Position numbers and translations under genes: made by a program. From NCBI RefSeq assembly GCF_001591645.1, contig NZ_BCVH01000002.1:186001-250000 (forward strand): a stretch of DNA of 64,000 bases. Direction: 5' to 3'. How positions within the stretch are numbered: position 1 is the first letter of the stretch; every line of letters starts with the position of its first letter. This DNA comes from Robertmurraya korlensis NBRC 107688 (GTDB taxonomy: Bacteria; Bacillota; Bacilli; Bacillales; Cytobacillaceae). The notes below the pieces were generated by a model. The model saw nothing but the letters and a program-made list of their open reading frames with translations, was not told where the DNA came from and did no database searches. This document shows positions 23,605 through 31,728 of this stretch, piece by piece.

Positions 23605-24510
23605 TTAGCTTACATGTGGTGTTGCTTCCTTTGAGTATACTTTCACACCTTCAGTAACAACACGCTCTCTAAATTTCACTAACAACTCCTTCGTAATTGC
23701 TCCAGGAGTTCCATCACCAATAACTCTGCCATCTACCTTAATTACTGCAATAACTTCAGCAGCTGTACCTGTTAGAAACACTTCATCTGCAGTGTAAACA
23801 TCATGTCTAGTAAATGGTTCTTCTTTAAGTTCATAGCCTAATTCTTTTACAATATCGATAACTGCATTTCTTGTGATCCCTTCTAGTGCTCCAATATAGC
23901 CAGGAGGTGTATAGAAGCAGCCATCACGGATAATAAACACATTATCTGCAGAACCTTCAGCCACATACCCTTGGTCATTTAGCATTAAAGCCTCACTAAC
24001 GCCAGCAAGATGTGCTTCAATTCTAACTAGTACATTATTTAGATAGTTTAAAGATTTTACTTTTGGACTCAGTACATCCGGTCTATTTCTTCTAGTCGCA
24101 ACAGTCACAATCTCTAATCCTGTTTCATATAATTCTTTCGGGAAGATCGAGAGTGGCTCCACAATAATAACCACATTTGCTTTTGGACATTTATATGGAT
24201 CGAGTCCGAGGTCACCAACACCTCTAGAAACTACGACGCGAATATATGCATCTTCGATTTTATTTTTCTCAACAGTAGCGACGATAATATCTGTGAATTC
24301 ATCTTGGGAGTATGGCATATTCAGCATAATTGACTTCGCTGAACGATACAGTCGGTCCATATGTTCTTTCATTCGGAATACGTTACCGCTATATACTCGA
24401 ATACCTTCAAAAATACCGTCCCCGTATAAAAATCCATGATCGTATACTGAAATCTTGGCGTTCTCTTTCGTTACATATTCGCCATTTAAAAAAATCCATT
24501 GTTCAGACAC
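23605..24510 (-). CDS. ilvE: Branched-chain amino acid aminotransferase (class IV PLP)
   Basis: IlvE performs the last transamination to valine, isoleucine and leucine. FLYGDGIFEGIRVYSGNVFRMKEH is at the N terminus. The PLP lysine lies in SPKVKSLNYLNNVLVRIEA, with EGSADNVFIIRDG and TGTAAEVIAV later. The start chosen is GTG at 24510, 6 nt after GAGGTG; an upstream GTG at 24519 overlaps that site. It is 301 aa. It shares orientation with ilvB and is separated from it only by the T-box leader. Confidence 0.95.
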   Translation of the reverse strand: MSEQWIFLNGEYVTKENAKISVYDHGFLYGDGIFEGIRVYSGNVFRMKEHMDRLYRSAKSIMLNMPYSQDEFTDIIVATVEKNKIEDAYIRVVVSRGVGDLGLDPYKCPKANVVIIVEPLSIFPKELYETGLEIVTVATRRNRPDVLSPKVKSLNYLNNVLVRIEAHLAGVSEALMLNDQGYVAEGSADNVFIIRDGCFYTPPGYIGALEGITRNAVIDIVKELGYELKEEPFTRHDVYTADEVFLTGTAAEVIAVIKVDGRVIGDGTPGAITKELLVKFRERVVTEGVKVYSKEATPHVS

Positions 24511-24646
24511 GAAATACACCTCTTTGCATTAAAGTTAAAATGCTTTAAACGAATAAAATAATTGCAAAAAATTTTTTCAAAGAATGACTCTTTTTAGCCT
24601 TTGTATTTCTTTTGAATATTACAAATGATTTGTATATTTGAGGACT

Positions 24647-24675
24647 ATCTTACGCCGATTTTATTACCTCGTCAA
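24647..24675 (-). promoter_or_regulatory. Sigma-A promoter for ilvE (and possibly the whole ilv-leu cluster)
   Basis: On the minus strand TTGACG (24675-24670), exactly 17 bp, then TAAGAT (24652-24647). The expected transcript start is near 24640, giving a leader of about 130 nt. Confidence 0.8.
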
Positions 24676-24721
24676 CCCCATTATTTCGAATTGTTTGATA
24701 ATTTAGATTAGTCAATCTAGT

Positions 24722-24735
24722 TGTATACGCTTACA
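24722..24735. promoter_or_regulatory. cre-like CcpA site upstream of the ilvE promoter
   Basis: TGTATACGCTTACA fits TGWNANCGNTNWCA with one mismatch. Its centre lies about 88 bp upstream of the expected ilvE transcript start. CcpA activates ilv-leu in B. subtilis from a site at a similar distance. Confidence 0.5.
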
Positions 24736-24811
24736 ATGTTGATATAATAACAATTTCTAATTTTAAAAATTTTTTAAAAAAATACATTATCTTTCTTTCC
24801 TTCTCTAGCAA

Positions 24812-24852
24812 AAAAATAAAAGAAGCCTTCTGAATGATTCAGGAGGCTCTTT
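24812..24852 (-). terminator. Terminator of the peptide ABC transporter operon
   Basis: On the minus strand an 11-bp stem AGCCTCCTGAA/TTCAGAAGGCT (one mismatch) with a 3-nt loop is followed by TCTTTTATTTTTT. It lies just after the oppC-like stop. Confidence 0.85.
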
Positions 24853-24855
24853 GTT

Positions 24856-25773
24856 TCATCTTCTATTACTTTTAGGATCGAATGCGTCTCGTAAACCATC
24901 TCCTATAAAATTAATACATAGAACAGTCGTTAAGATTGCTAGCCCTGGAGGTATCCAAGCTTCCGGACTATTTCGTAGTATACGTAAACTTTGAGCCTCA
25001 GAAATCATATTTCCCCATGTTGGTGTTGGCTGAGGAATTCCAAATCCGATAAAGCTAAGTCCAGATTCGATAATAATATATGTTGCCATCATTAATGTTG
25101 CATTTACAACAATAGGACCGATTGCATTGGGAATAAAATGCTTAAAAATTATTCTAAAATCACTTGCACCAATTGCTTTCGCTCCTAAAACAAACTCCTG
25201 TTCTCGAAGCGATAAATATGTACCTCTAATAATTCTTGTTAGGTTTGGCCATGAAGTGATCGCAATGATAGCTACAAATATTCCAACATTCACTCTCTCC
25301 AATATGGCTACAATCGTTAAACAAAGAACAAGGAAGGGTAAAACGAGCATCATATCTGCTGCACGCATGATAATTGCATCAATCTTTCCACCATAATATC
25401 CAGCAATAGAACCGAGTGTCACCCCGATAATGAGGGTAAAAATCATAGCACTAAAACCAACAATAAGAGAAATTCTTCCTCCGTATAGAAGTCTTGAGAG
25501 ATTATCACGGCCTGAACTATCGTTCCCTAATGGGTGTTCTTCGCTAGGTGGTCTTTCGATTAATAGAAGATTCGACTTCGTTGGACTGTGTTCTGTTAAC
25601 AGCGGTGCAAAAGTTACAGCTAAAATAATTGCTAGTAAAACAAACACACCTATGACAGCTAGTTTATTTTTTAAGAATCTTTTTAATGCAATTTGAAACG
25701 GGCTATTTCCTTTTTCCGGTTTAATAGGTACCTCTATATTTGTTTCCATCGCTTCCTGTGGTTTTAATTCCAT
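24856..25773 (-). CDS. oppC: Peptide ABC transporter permease, OppC/AppC type
   Basis: Inner-membrane permease of a peptide importer. The start at 25773 (MELKPQEAMETN) follows GAGGTGAGGAAG that overlaps the stop of the preceding gene. A hydrophilic N-tail leads to a first helix (LAVIGVFVLLAIILAVTF), then five further helices with the ABC-contact EAA-like loop EFVLGAKAIGASDFRIIFKHFIPNAIGPI. 305 aa. Last gene of the operon. The symbol reflects the subunit class; substrate specificity is not shown. Confidence 0.88.
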   Translation of the reverse strand: MELKPQEAMETNIEVPIKPEKGNSPFQIALKRFLKNKLAVIGVFVLLAIILAVTFAPLLTEHSPTKSNLLLIERPPSEEHPLGNDSSGRDNLSRLLYGGRISLIVGFSAMIFTLIIGVTLGSIAGYYGGKIDAIIMRAADMMLVLPFLVLCLTIVAILERVNVGIFVAIIAITSWPNLTRIIRGTYLSLREQEFVLGAKAIGASDFRIIFKHFIPNAIGPIVVNATLMMATYIIIESGLSFIGFGIPQPTPTWGNMISEAQSLRILRNSPEAWIPPGLAILTTVLCINFIGDGLRDAFDPKSNRR

Positions 25774-25783
25774 CTTCCTCACC

Positions 25784-26749
25784 TCAATCGTAGCGGATTC
25801 GTGGGTCAACAATACTGTAGAAAATATCAGCTAATAAATTCCCGAGGAGAATGAAAAATCCTAACATTAAGTTAATTGCCATAATGACAGGATAATCACG
25901 ATTTCCAATAGAACTTAAAAACAATGTTCCAATCCCTGGATACTGAAATACACCCTCAGTTATGACCGCTCCACTCAACAAAGCCCCAATTTCAAAGCCT
26001 AATAGAGTAATAATTGGAATTAGTGCATTTCGCAAGGTATGTTTGTATAACACACTACGATCCGTCATCCCTTTTGCGCGCGCCGTACGAATATAGTCGC
26101 TTCCAAGAACGTCTAATACTTCTGAACGCATGAATCTCATGTAGGAGGCTGTACCAGCTAATCCAAGAGTTAATCCCGGCAAAATTAAATGTTGAAGCTT
26201 ATTAAAGAATAGCTCAATCCCTGTTAACCCTGGGCTCGAAACAGATCCTTGAGAAGGCAACCAGCCTAGCTGAATAGAAAATACATAGATAGCTACTAAG
26301 CCGAAAAAGAAATTTGGAACAGCTAATCCAAAAAAACCGAACGTTGTTGCACCATAATCAAGAATGGAATATGGCTTTCTTGCTGAATATATCCCGATTG
26401 GGATTGAAACAATGATAGTAATAAATAGCGTAAAGATTCCTAAATAGAAGGTGTTCCCTATTCTCTCGGCAATAAGGTCAGATACGTCTCTCCCCTTAAA
26501 AATAAATGACTTTCCGAAATCTCCCTGCATGACATCTTTCAACCAATTCCAGTACTGAACATGAATAGGATCATTTAGGCCTAGAGCCTCCTTCTGCTTT
26601 TCAAATACTTCTGGATCAATATTTGGGTCAAAAATCTTTCCCGAGATCGGATCCCCTGGTGCAGCTTGAATTAAAGCAAAAACAATGATCGTTAAAGCTA
26701 AAAGCATCGGAATGAATATGAGTACTCTTCTTATTAAGTATTTATACAT
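25784..26749 (-). CDS. oppB: Peptide ABC transporter permease, OppB/AppB type
   Basis: The N-terminal YLIRRVLIFIPMLLALTIIVFALIQAAPGDP is diagnostic of OppB/DppB permeases. The EAA-like loop DYIRTARAKGMTDRSVLYKHTLRNALIPIITLLG contacts the ATPases. Six membrane helices and 321 aa are as expected. It follows the binding protein gene after a hairpin and is spaced 10 bp from oppC. Confidence 0.9.
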   Translation of the reverse strand: MYKYLIRRVLIFIPMLLALTIIVFALIQAAPGDPISGKIFDPNIDPEVFEKQKEALGLNDPIHVQYWNWLKDVMQGDFGKSFIFKGRDVSDLIAERIGNTFYLGIFTLFITIIVSIPIGIYSARKPYSILDYGATTFGFFGLAVPNFFFGLVAIYVFSIQLGWLPSQGSVSSPGLTGIELFFNKLQHLILPGLTLGLAGTASYMRFMRSEVLDVLGSDYIRTARAKGMTDRSVLYKHTLRNALIPIITLLGFEIGALLSGAVITEGVFQYPGIGTLFLSSIGNRDYPVIMAINLMLGFFILLGNLLADIFYSIVDPRIRYD

Positions 26750-26770
26750 CGTTCCCCCCCCATTCTTACA

Positions 26771-26820
26771 GAATAAGAAAAGAGCGCGGCAGATTCACCG
26801 ATCACTCTTCTCTCTTATTC
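26771..26820 (-). other. Intercistronic stem-loop between binding protein and permease genes
   Basis: GAATAAGA at 26771 pairs with TCTTATTC ending at 26820, and inner AAGAG/CTCTT segments extend the stem with a bulge. There is no strong T tract, so it may damp read-through or protect the 3' end of the binding-protein mRNA, which is usually needed in excess. Confidence 0.5.
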
Positions 26821-26828
26821 AACTTTTG

Positions 26829-28589
26829 TTATTCCGTAACGTACCAAAGATGAGTATCATTTAAGAACGAATATGGAAGTACGTCGATTCCTTGAAGACG
26901 CTTGTTATGAGCCCATAAGCTATTCGCAGCATAAAGAATTAAGCTTGGTAGATCTTCACCGAACTCCACTTGCCACTCACTGTACTTTTGTTTACGGAAA
27001 TCCTGTTCAAATGCATCTGGAGGAGAGAATGCATCCTTTAGCAACTGATCTGCTTCTGGATTATTCCAGCGAGAGTAGTTGTAACCTGCCATAGATGACC
27101 ATAATCCACTTGGGTCTGGATCTGTACTATCCAAGCTCCAGCCGATTAAATATAAATCCCAGTCTTGGCTGTTCTTCTCTAAATCCTCGAAATAAGCTGC
27201 AGCTTCCTTAGGTTGACGAAGGTCAATGCTAATTCCTACCTCTTCTAAGAACTCTTCAATAATTGGAGCTGATCGCTCACGAATCTGGTTACCTAGTGGA
27301 TAGTTCAAATTAAGAACCCATTCCTTACCATTTGGATCTTCACGGAAACCATCTCCGTTTACATCCTTGTAACCAGCTTCATCCAGTAAAGATTTCGCCT
27401 TTTCAGGATCAAACTCATATTGATTTGGTGTGGTATCGTCATACGCCCAGAATTGTGTTGCAATTGGGGAGTTTTGAACAATCCCACGTCCATACAATAG
27501 ACCATCTACCAAACCTTGACGGTTAATAGCATAAGCAATTGCTTGACGCACTTTTTGGTCTTTAAGCTTTTCGTTAACTGTCCAATTTTCTGGATTAATT
27601 GTCCCTGCTTCTGAGTCTTCCTTAGAACGATGATTATGCATCATACCCATCGTCTGGTATCCAAAGTCAGGTTGCTCAATAATTTCAACATTTTCAAGCG
27701 CATCAACAGTCTCATAGTCAGCAGCTTGGAAACCGTTTGGATCGGCAACGAAATCAATTTCACCGTTTTCAAGCAATCCTAAAATAACGGCTTGGTCAAC
27801 AACCTTCCAAATGACACTATCAAGCTTAGGCTCACCCTGCCAATAATCAGCAAATTTCTTAAGTACGTATTGCTCACCTTGTACCATTTCACTAAATTGG
27901 AATGGTCCAGTACCAATTACTTCACCAGGATTACGTGAAGCACCAGCCTCCGGGATTTCAGCAATAGGAATGTCTTTGAAAATATGTTCTGGAATAATCA
28001 TAAAGCTAGCATCGGATAGCGCTAATACGTTTGGTTGAGCAAACTTAAACGTAACAGTATGATCGTCAACAGCAACAACCCCTTGGAAATCAGTAGTTTT
28101 TCCTGTCGAAAAGTCCTCATAACCTAGCAATCTTTCAACGTATTGCGTACGAACTCCACCCGCTTCTACATAGCCAGGGCTAGCAATGGTTTTATAAGTA
28201 AATACAACGTCATTAGCAGTGAACGGTTCCCCATCATGCCACTTTGCATTTTCATCTAATGTAAAGGTTACTTCTGTTTGATCATCATTGAATGACCACT
28301 CTTTCGCTAGATTTGGAATAAAGTCAAGGTTCTTGTCTTGCGTAAGTAGCCCTTCATGCGTAAATGATAATATATTAGATTCATATGCTTCCGTGTAAAA
28401 AATAGGGTTAAATAAACCTGTTGGTGCCGTATCCATTGCCCCTACTACCGTTCCCCCACTAACCGGCTCCTTGTCACTTGATCCTTCTTCATTTGATGAT
28501 GCAGGTTCCTTGTTTCCTGAACAAGCTGCCAGTACACCAAAAACAAACATAAGCAATAGCATGATCAACCAACTTTTCTTTGACTTCAT
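26829..28589 (-). CDS. oppA: Peptide ABC transporter substrate-binding lipoprotein (family 5 SBP)
   Basis: The start at 28589 (MKSKKSWLIMLLLMFVFGVLAAC) has GAGGGGTG 6 nt upstream. It gives a lipoprotein signal with lipobox LAAC and C23; an earlier frame adds 29 residues with no such signal. SBP-5 blocks include LAKEWSFNDDQTEVTFTLDENAKWHDGEPFTANDVVFTYK and QKVRQAIAYAINRQGLVDGLLYG. The mature protein captures peptides outside the membrane. 586 aa. In app-type operons this is the third gene, as here. Confidence 0.9.
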   Translation of the reverse strand: MKSKKSWLIMLLLMFVFGVLAACSGNKEPASSNEEGSSDKEPVSGGTVVGAMDTAPTGLFNPIFYTEAYESNILSFTHEGLLTQDKNLDFIPNLAKEWSFNDDQTEVTFTLDENAKWHDGEPFTANDVVFTYKTIASPGYVEAGGVRTQYVERLLGYEDFSTGKTTDFQGVVAVDDHTVTFKFAQPNVLALSDASFMIIPEHIFKDIPIAEIPEAGASRNPGEVIGTGPFQFSEMVQGEQYVLKKFADYWQGEPKLDSVIWKVVDQAVILGLLENGEIDFVADPNGFQAADYETVDALENVEIIEQPDFGYQTMGMMHNHRSKEDSEAGTINPENWTVNEKLKDQKVRQAIAYAINRQGLVDGLLYGRGIVQNSPIATQFWAYDDTTPNQYEFDPEKAKSLLDEAGYKDVNGDGFREDPNGKEWVLNLNYPLGNQIRERSAPIIEEFLEEVGISIDLRQPKEAAAYFEDLEKNSQDWDLYLIGWSLDSTDPDPSGLWSSMAGYNYSRWNNPEADQLLKDAFSPPDAFEQDFRKQKYSEWQVEFGEDLPSLILYAANSLWAHNKRLQGIDVLPYSFLNDTHLWYVTE

Positions 28590-28683
28590 TTCATTCACCC
28601 CTCTTATAATTTTTACCATCTCTGTATAAAATAACCAATATTTATCCGCGCACCACCTCCTTAAGTGCATAAACAAAATACAC

Positions 28684-29694
28684 TTATTTGTTTGTATAAA
28701 GGTGGCAGGCTACAAGATGGCCACTCCCCACCTCAGTTAGCTCTGGACGTACCTCAGAGCACTTGTCATGAACCATGGGACAACGAGTTCGAAAAGCACA
28801 ACCTGACGGTGGATCTGAAGGACTTGGTAGATCTCCTTTTAAAATGATTTTTTCTTTTTTGTGTAGTATGTCTGTGGATGGGACTGCTGATAGAAGTGCT
28901 TGTGTGTATGGATGTAATGGAGTATCGTAGAGGTTCTTCTTTGGCGCAATTTCTGCAATGCGACCTAAGTACATGACTGCAACCCTGTCGCTTATGTGTT
29001 TTACTACGCTTAAGTCATGAGCGATAAATAAATAAGTTAAGTTAAATTCGTCCTGTAAATCGGCCATCAGGTTTAATACCTGTGCTTGAATGGAAACATC
29101 CAAGGCAGAGACTGGTTCGTCACAAATAACAAATTTTGGATTTAACGTTAATGCTCTTGCAATACTAATACGCTGTCTTTGTCCACCAGAAAATTCGTGT
29201 GGATACTTAAATCGATCTTCTGACCGAAGACCAACCTTTTCTAAAAGACTAACTGTCTTTTCTTTTCGTTCTGCCTTTGTTAAGCTTGTTTGAACAATTA
29301 ATGGTTCTTCAATCAATTCAGACACGCTCATTTTGGGATTTAGTGAAGCAAACGGGTCTTGGAAAACAATTTGCATATCTCTTCGAATGGGCCGAAGCTT
29401 CCGGTATTTCATTTTTGTTATATCTTGATCCTCAAAAACGATTTGTCCTGCAGTAGGGTCCATTAAACGCAGCAAAACCCTCCCAAGTGTGGACTTCCCA
29501 GAGCCAGACTCACCAACGATACCTAGTGTTTCTCCCCTCAACACACTTAGACTAACATCATCAACCGCTTTGACATGTCCAATTGTATGCTTTAGGATTC
29601 CACCCTTTATTGGAAAGTACTTCTTAATATTATTTGCTTGTAGTATGTAATCTTGGTCTGTATGTATCCTCGTTTCCTTTTCAATAACTGACAA
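28684..29694 (-). CDS. oppF: Peptide ABC transporter ATP-binding protein, OppF/AppF type
   Basis: Walker A GESGSGKST, signature FSGGQRQRISIARAL and Walker B FVICDEPVSALD mark an importer ATPase. The C-terminal cysteine motif CAFRTRCPMVHDKC is typical of OppD/F. The start is uncertain: TTG at 29694 lies 7 nt after GGGGGAG (MSVIEKETRIHTD), while a longer ATG frame from 29760 would overlap the preceding gene by 53 bp. 336 aa with the TTG start. Confidence 0.88.
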   Translation of the reverse strand: MSVIEKETRIHTDQDYILQANNIKKYFPIKGGILKHTIGHVKAVDDVSLSVLRGETLGIVGESGSGKSTLGRVLLRLMDPTAGQIVFEDQDITKMKYRKLRPIRRDMQIVFQDPFASLNPKMSVSELIEEPLIVQTSLTKAERKEKTVSLLEKVGLRSEDRFKYPHEFSGGQRQRISIARALTLNPKFVICDEPVSALDVSIQAQVLNLMADLQDEFNLTYLFIAHDLSVVKHISDRVAVMYLGRIAEIAPKKNLYDTPLHPYTQALLSAVPSTDILHKKEKIILKGDLPSPSDPPSGCAFRTRCPMVHDKCSEVRPELTEVGSGHLVACHLYTNK

Positions 29695-29707
29695 TTTCAC
29701 ACTCCCC

Positions 29708-30685
29708 CTATTCATACAGGTAACATCGGACGCGATGACTTTCTTCTGGGTCTGTTTCAATTATAGACGGATTAGCATCCCGGCATTTACTCATCACCTT
29801 TGGACAGCGATCTGAGAACCGGCAACCAACAGGAAAACGATGTGCAGGAGGAACAGTGCCTTTAATCGCACCAAGTCGATCAACTTCCTTTTCTAAACTC
29901 GGCAAACTTTCAAGGAGACCGATTGTATACGGATGTTTTGGCGTGAGAAATAGCTTTTCAATGGTTGTTTCTTCAACAATTTGTCCGCCATACATAACCA
30001 TGATTCGGTCTGCATATTCAGCCACTACACCTAAATCATGTGTGATTAACAAAACAGCCATGTTAAATTTCTTTTTCATTTCATCCATTAGATCTAAAAT
30101 TTGGGCTTGTATGGTCACGTCAAGAGCTGTTGTCGGTTCATCAGCAATCAAAAGTTTCGGATCACAGGAAATCGCAATCGCAATCATAGCACGCTGACGC
30201 ATCCCACCCGAAAGTTGATGCGGGTATTCCTTCATCGTTTCCTCTGCACGTGGAAAACCAACTACTTTCAGGAGTTCAATTGCTCGTAATTTAGCCTCAT
30301 TTTTGGTCATTTTTTTGTGGCGAATGAGGGTCTCTATAATTTGATTACCAATTGTAAAAACTGGGTTTAACGCGGTCATCGGCTCTTGAAAGATCATTCC
30401 GATATCCTTACCACGGACGTTCGTCATTTGTTTATCGGTAAGCTCAACGAGGTCCTTGCCACCAAAATAAATTTGACCATCTTGAATTTTCCCTGGCTTA
30501 TTAATTAGCTTCATTATAGAAAGGGATGTGATACTCTTTCCACTCCCTGATTCCCCAACGAGAGCAACTGTTTCCCCAGGCCTGATATAAAAATCTACTC
30601 CATCAACGGCTTTTGCAACTGCTTTATTATCTAAGTAAAAATAGGTTTTTAATCCACTAACTTCTAACAACTTCATACCTGACAT
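29708..30685 (-). CDS. oppD: Peptide ABC transporter ATP-binding protein, OppD/AppD type
   Basis: First gene of the operon. The start at 30685 (MSGMKLLEVSGLKTYF) has GGGGGGTG 5 nt upstream. Walker A GESGSGKS, LSGGMRQRAMIAIAI, Walker B LLIADEPTTALD and the C-terminal CRFSDRCPKVMSKC motif identify an OppD-type ATPase of 325 aa. The order D-F-A-B-C is that of the B. subtilis app oligopeptide operon, unlike opp (A-B-C-D-F). Confidence 0.9.
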   Translation of the reverse strand: MSGMKLLEVSGLKTYFYLDNKAVAKAVDGVDFYIRPGETVALVGESGSGKSITSLSIMKLINKPGKIQDGQIYFGGKDLVELTDKQMTNVRGKDIGMIFQEPMTALNPVFTIGNQIIETLIRHKKMTKNEAKLRAIELLKVVGFPRAEETMKEYPHQLSGGMRQRAMIAIAISCDPKLLIADEPTTALDVTIQAQILDLMDEMKKKFNMAVLLITHDLGVVAEYADRIMVMYGGQIVEETTIEKLFLTPKHPYTIGLLESLPSLEKEVDRLGAIKGTVPPAHRFPVGCRFSDRCPKVMSKCRDANPSIIETDPEESHRVRCYLYE

Positions 30686-30746
30686 CAACACACCCCCCGA
30701 TCGCCTTAGAAAAAAATAGACTGAGTATCCGTCCTTCTTGAAAGAA

Positions 30747-30775
30747 AGTATACTATTATGTATAAATTTTTTCAA
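30747..30775 (-). promoter_or_regulatory. Sigma-A promoter of the peptide transporter operon
   Basis: On the minus strand TTGAAA (30775-30770), 17 bp, TATACT (30752-30747), about 60 bp before the oppD start. Confidence 0.75.
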
Positions 30776-30820
30776 TATATAGAATGTTAAAATTAGTTAC
30801 AATTGTTAGAAATATTGTGA

Positions 30821-30835
30821 TATTTTCTGACAAAA
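30821..30835. promoter_or_regulatory. CodY-box candidate upstream of the transporter promoter
   Basis: This 15-mer contains ATTTTCTGA and fits AATTTTCWGAAAATT at 11 of 15 positions, around 50 bp upstream of the -35. CodY control of peptide transporters is known in B. subtilis; this match alone is weak. Confidence 0.3.
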
Positions 30836-30865
30836 GATTCACTTCAACACACCAATGCTTTACAT

Positions 30866-30903
30866 AAAAAAAGACAATTCCTTACACAGGAACTGTCTTT
30901 TTT
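30866..30903. terminator. Second hairpin terminator downstream of tRNA-Arg
   Basis: AAAAAGACA..TTCC pairs with GGAA..TGTCTTTTT around a 7-nt loop, with one A-C mismatch and T tracts on both strands. It lies 37 bp beyond the tRNA terminator and would act as a back-up or insulate the peptide operon. Confidence 0.65.
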
Positions 30904-30940
30904 ATCAAATACTTTGTTAACAGAAATTATATTGAAATAG

Positions 30941-30980
30941 AAAAAACGCTATAGTTATGACACGGTCATCTTCTATAGCG
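30941..30980 (-). terminator. Terminator of tRNA-Arg
   Basis: On the minus strand CGCTATAG and CTATAGCG form a perfect 8-bp outer stem. An inner TGAC/GTCA stem lies within it, and T6 follows. Confidence 0.85.
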
Positions 30981-31004
30981 TAATATGTATAATTGGTGTG
31001 TATA

Positions 31005-31081
31005 TGGCGTCCCAGGAGAGATTCGAACTCCCGACCGTACGCTTAGAAGGCGTATGCTCTATCCGGCTGAGCTACTGGGAC
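31005..31081 (-). tRNA. tRNA-Arg (anticodon TCT)
   Basis: The minus strand folds as a cloverleaf: acceptor GTCCCAG/CTGGGAC, D-arm GCTCAGCCGGATAGAGC, and anticodon loop CTTCTAA with TCT reading AGA. The T-arm is CGGGAGTTCGAATCTCTCC. The CCA end is encoded (31007-31005). Confidence 0.97.
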
Positions 31082-31103
31082 ATGTTTTTTTAGGACATTT
31101 TTT

Positions 31104-31132
31104 ATTATATTAGGCTTACAACAAAAAGTCAA
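31104..31132 (-). promoter_or_regulatory. Sigma-A promoter of tRNA-Arg
   Basis: On the minus strand TTGACT (31132-31127), 17 bp, TATAAT (31109-31104), ending 22 bp before the mature tRNA 5' end. Confidence 0.85.
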
Positions 31133-31158
31133 CACTTTAAATAAATATTTATTATTTT

Positions 31159-31190
31159 CTATTCAAAGGAGAGCGCTCTCCTTTGAATAG
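31159..31190. repeat. 32-bp perfect palindrome downstream of ysnB
   Basis: CTATTCAAAGGAGAGC is followed immediately by its exact reverse complement. As RNA it would give a 14-bp stem with a GCGC tetraloop. No T tract follows on either strand, so it is an odd terminator for rph-rdgB-ysnB, or a DNA-binding site. Confidence 0.8.
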
Positions 31191-31206
31191 TATATGATGA
31201 AAATGT

Positions 31207-31722
31207 TTATTTGTGAAGACTAAAGCTTTGTCTAAGTTGTTCTAATTCTCCTCCGTCAAAATCATATACATGAAAATAGACTTCCTGTTCTTTAAAGTTT
31301 AGAACAACATATGTCCGCTCCTTACGTCCTCTAGGAAGTCTTAAACTCCCAGGATTAATAAACAAACGATTATTAATCTTTTCAATTCCTAAAAGATGAG
31401 AATGACCAAAGCAAACGATATTAGCATTCATTTCTTCTGCTTTAAATTTTAAGTTCATCAAAGTTGATTTCACATTATATAGATGGCCATGAGTCACTAA
31501 GAATTTCGTTCCCCCAACATCAATGATCTCATCATAATGGAAGTGCGACTCGAAATCACAGTTTCCCCTTACAACTACGAATTGGTCAATCGCCTCATCA
31601 TTTCTTGAAAGCTCAGAATCCCCACAATGAATAAATGTTTCGACATCTGTATGTCGATTTTTTAATTCAATCAATTCGTCTGTAAACCCGTGACTATCAC
31701 TTACAATAAGCACCTTTGACAT
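31207..31722 (-). CDS. ysnB: YfcE/MJ0936-type metallophosphoesterase (YsnB)
   Basis: Small calcineurin-like phosphodiesterase of 171 aa. Metal-binding motifs are visible: SDSHG near residue 8, HCGDSE near 37, VRGNCD near 54 and THGH/CFGHSH further on. The physiological substrate is unknown; YfcE-type enzymes hydrolyse phosphodiesters in vitro. GGGAGAG precedes the ATG. It follows rdgB by 6 bp, the order seen in B. subtilis rph-ysnA-ysnB. Confidence 0.88.
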   Translation of the reverse strand: MSKVLIVSDSHGFTDELIELKNRHTDVETFIHCGDSELSRNDEAIDQFVVVRGNCDFESHFHYDEIIDVGGTKFLVTHGHLYNVKSTLMNLKFKAEEMNANIVCFGHSHLLGIEKINNRLFINPGSLRLPRGRKERTYVVLNFKEQEVYFHVYDFDGGELEQLRQSFSLHK

Positions 31723-31728
31723 ATGCTT

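Noticed and set aside
24759-24773. CodY-like 15-mer upstream of ilvE (11 of 15)
   Set aside because: The stretch is almost pure A/T, so a match of this quality is expected by chance; a TnrA-like pattern nearby has the wrong spacing.
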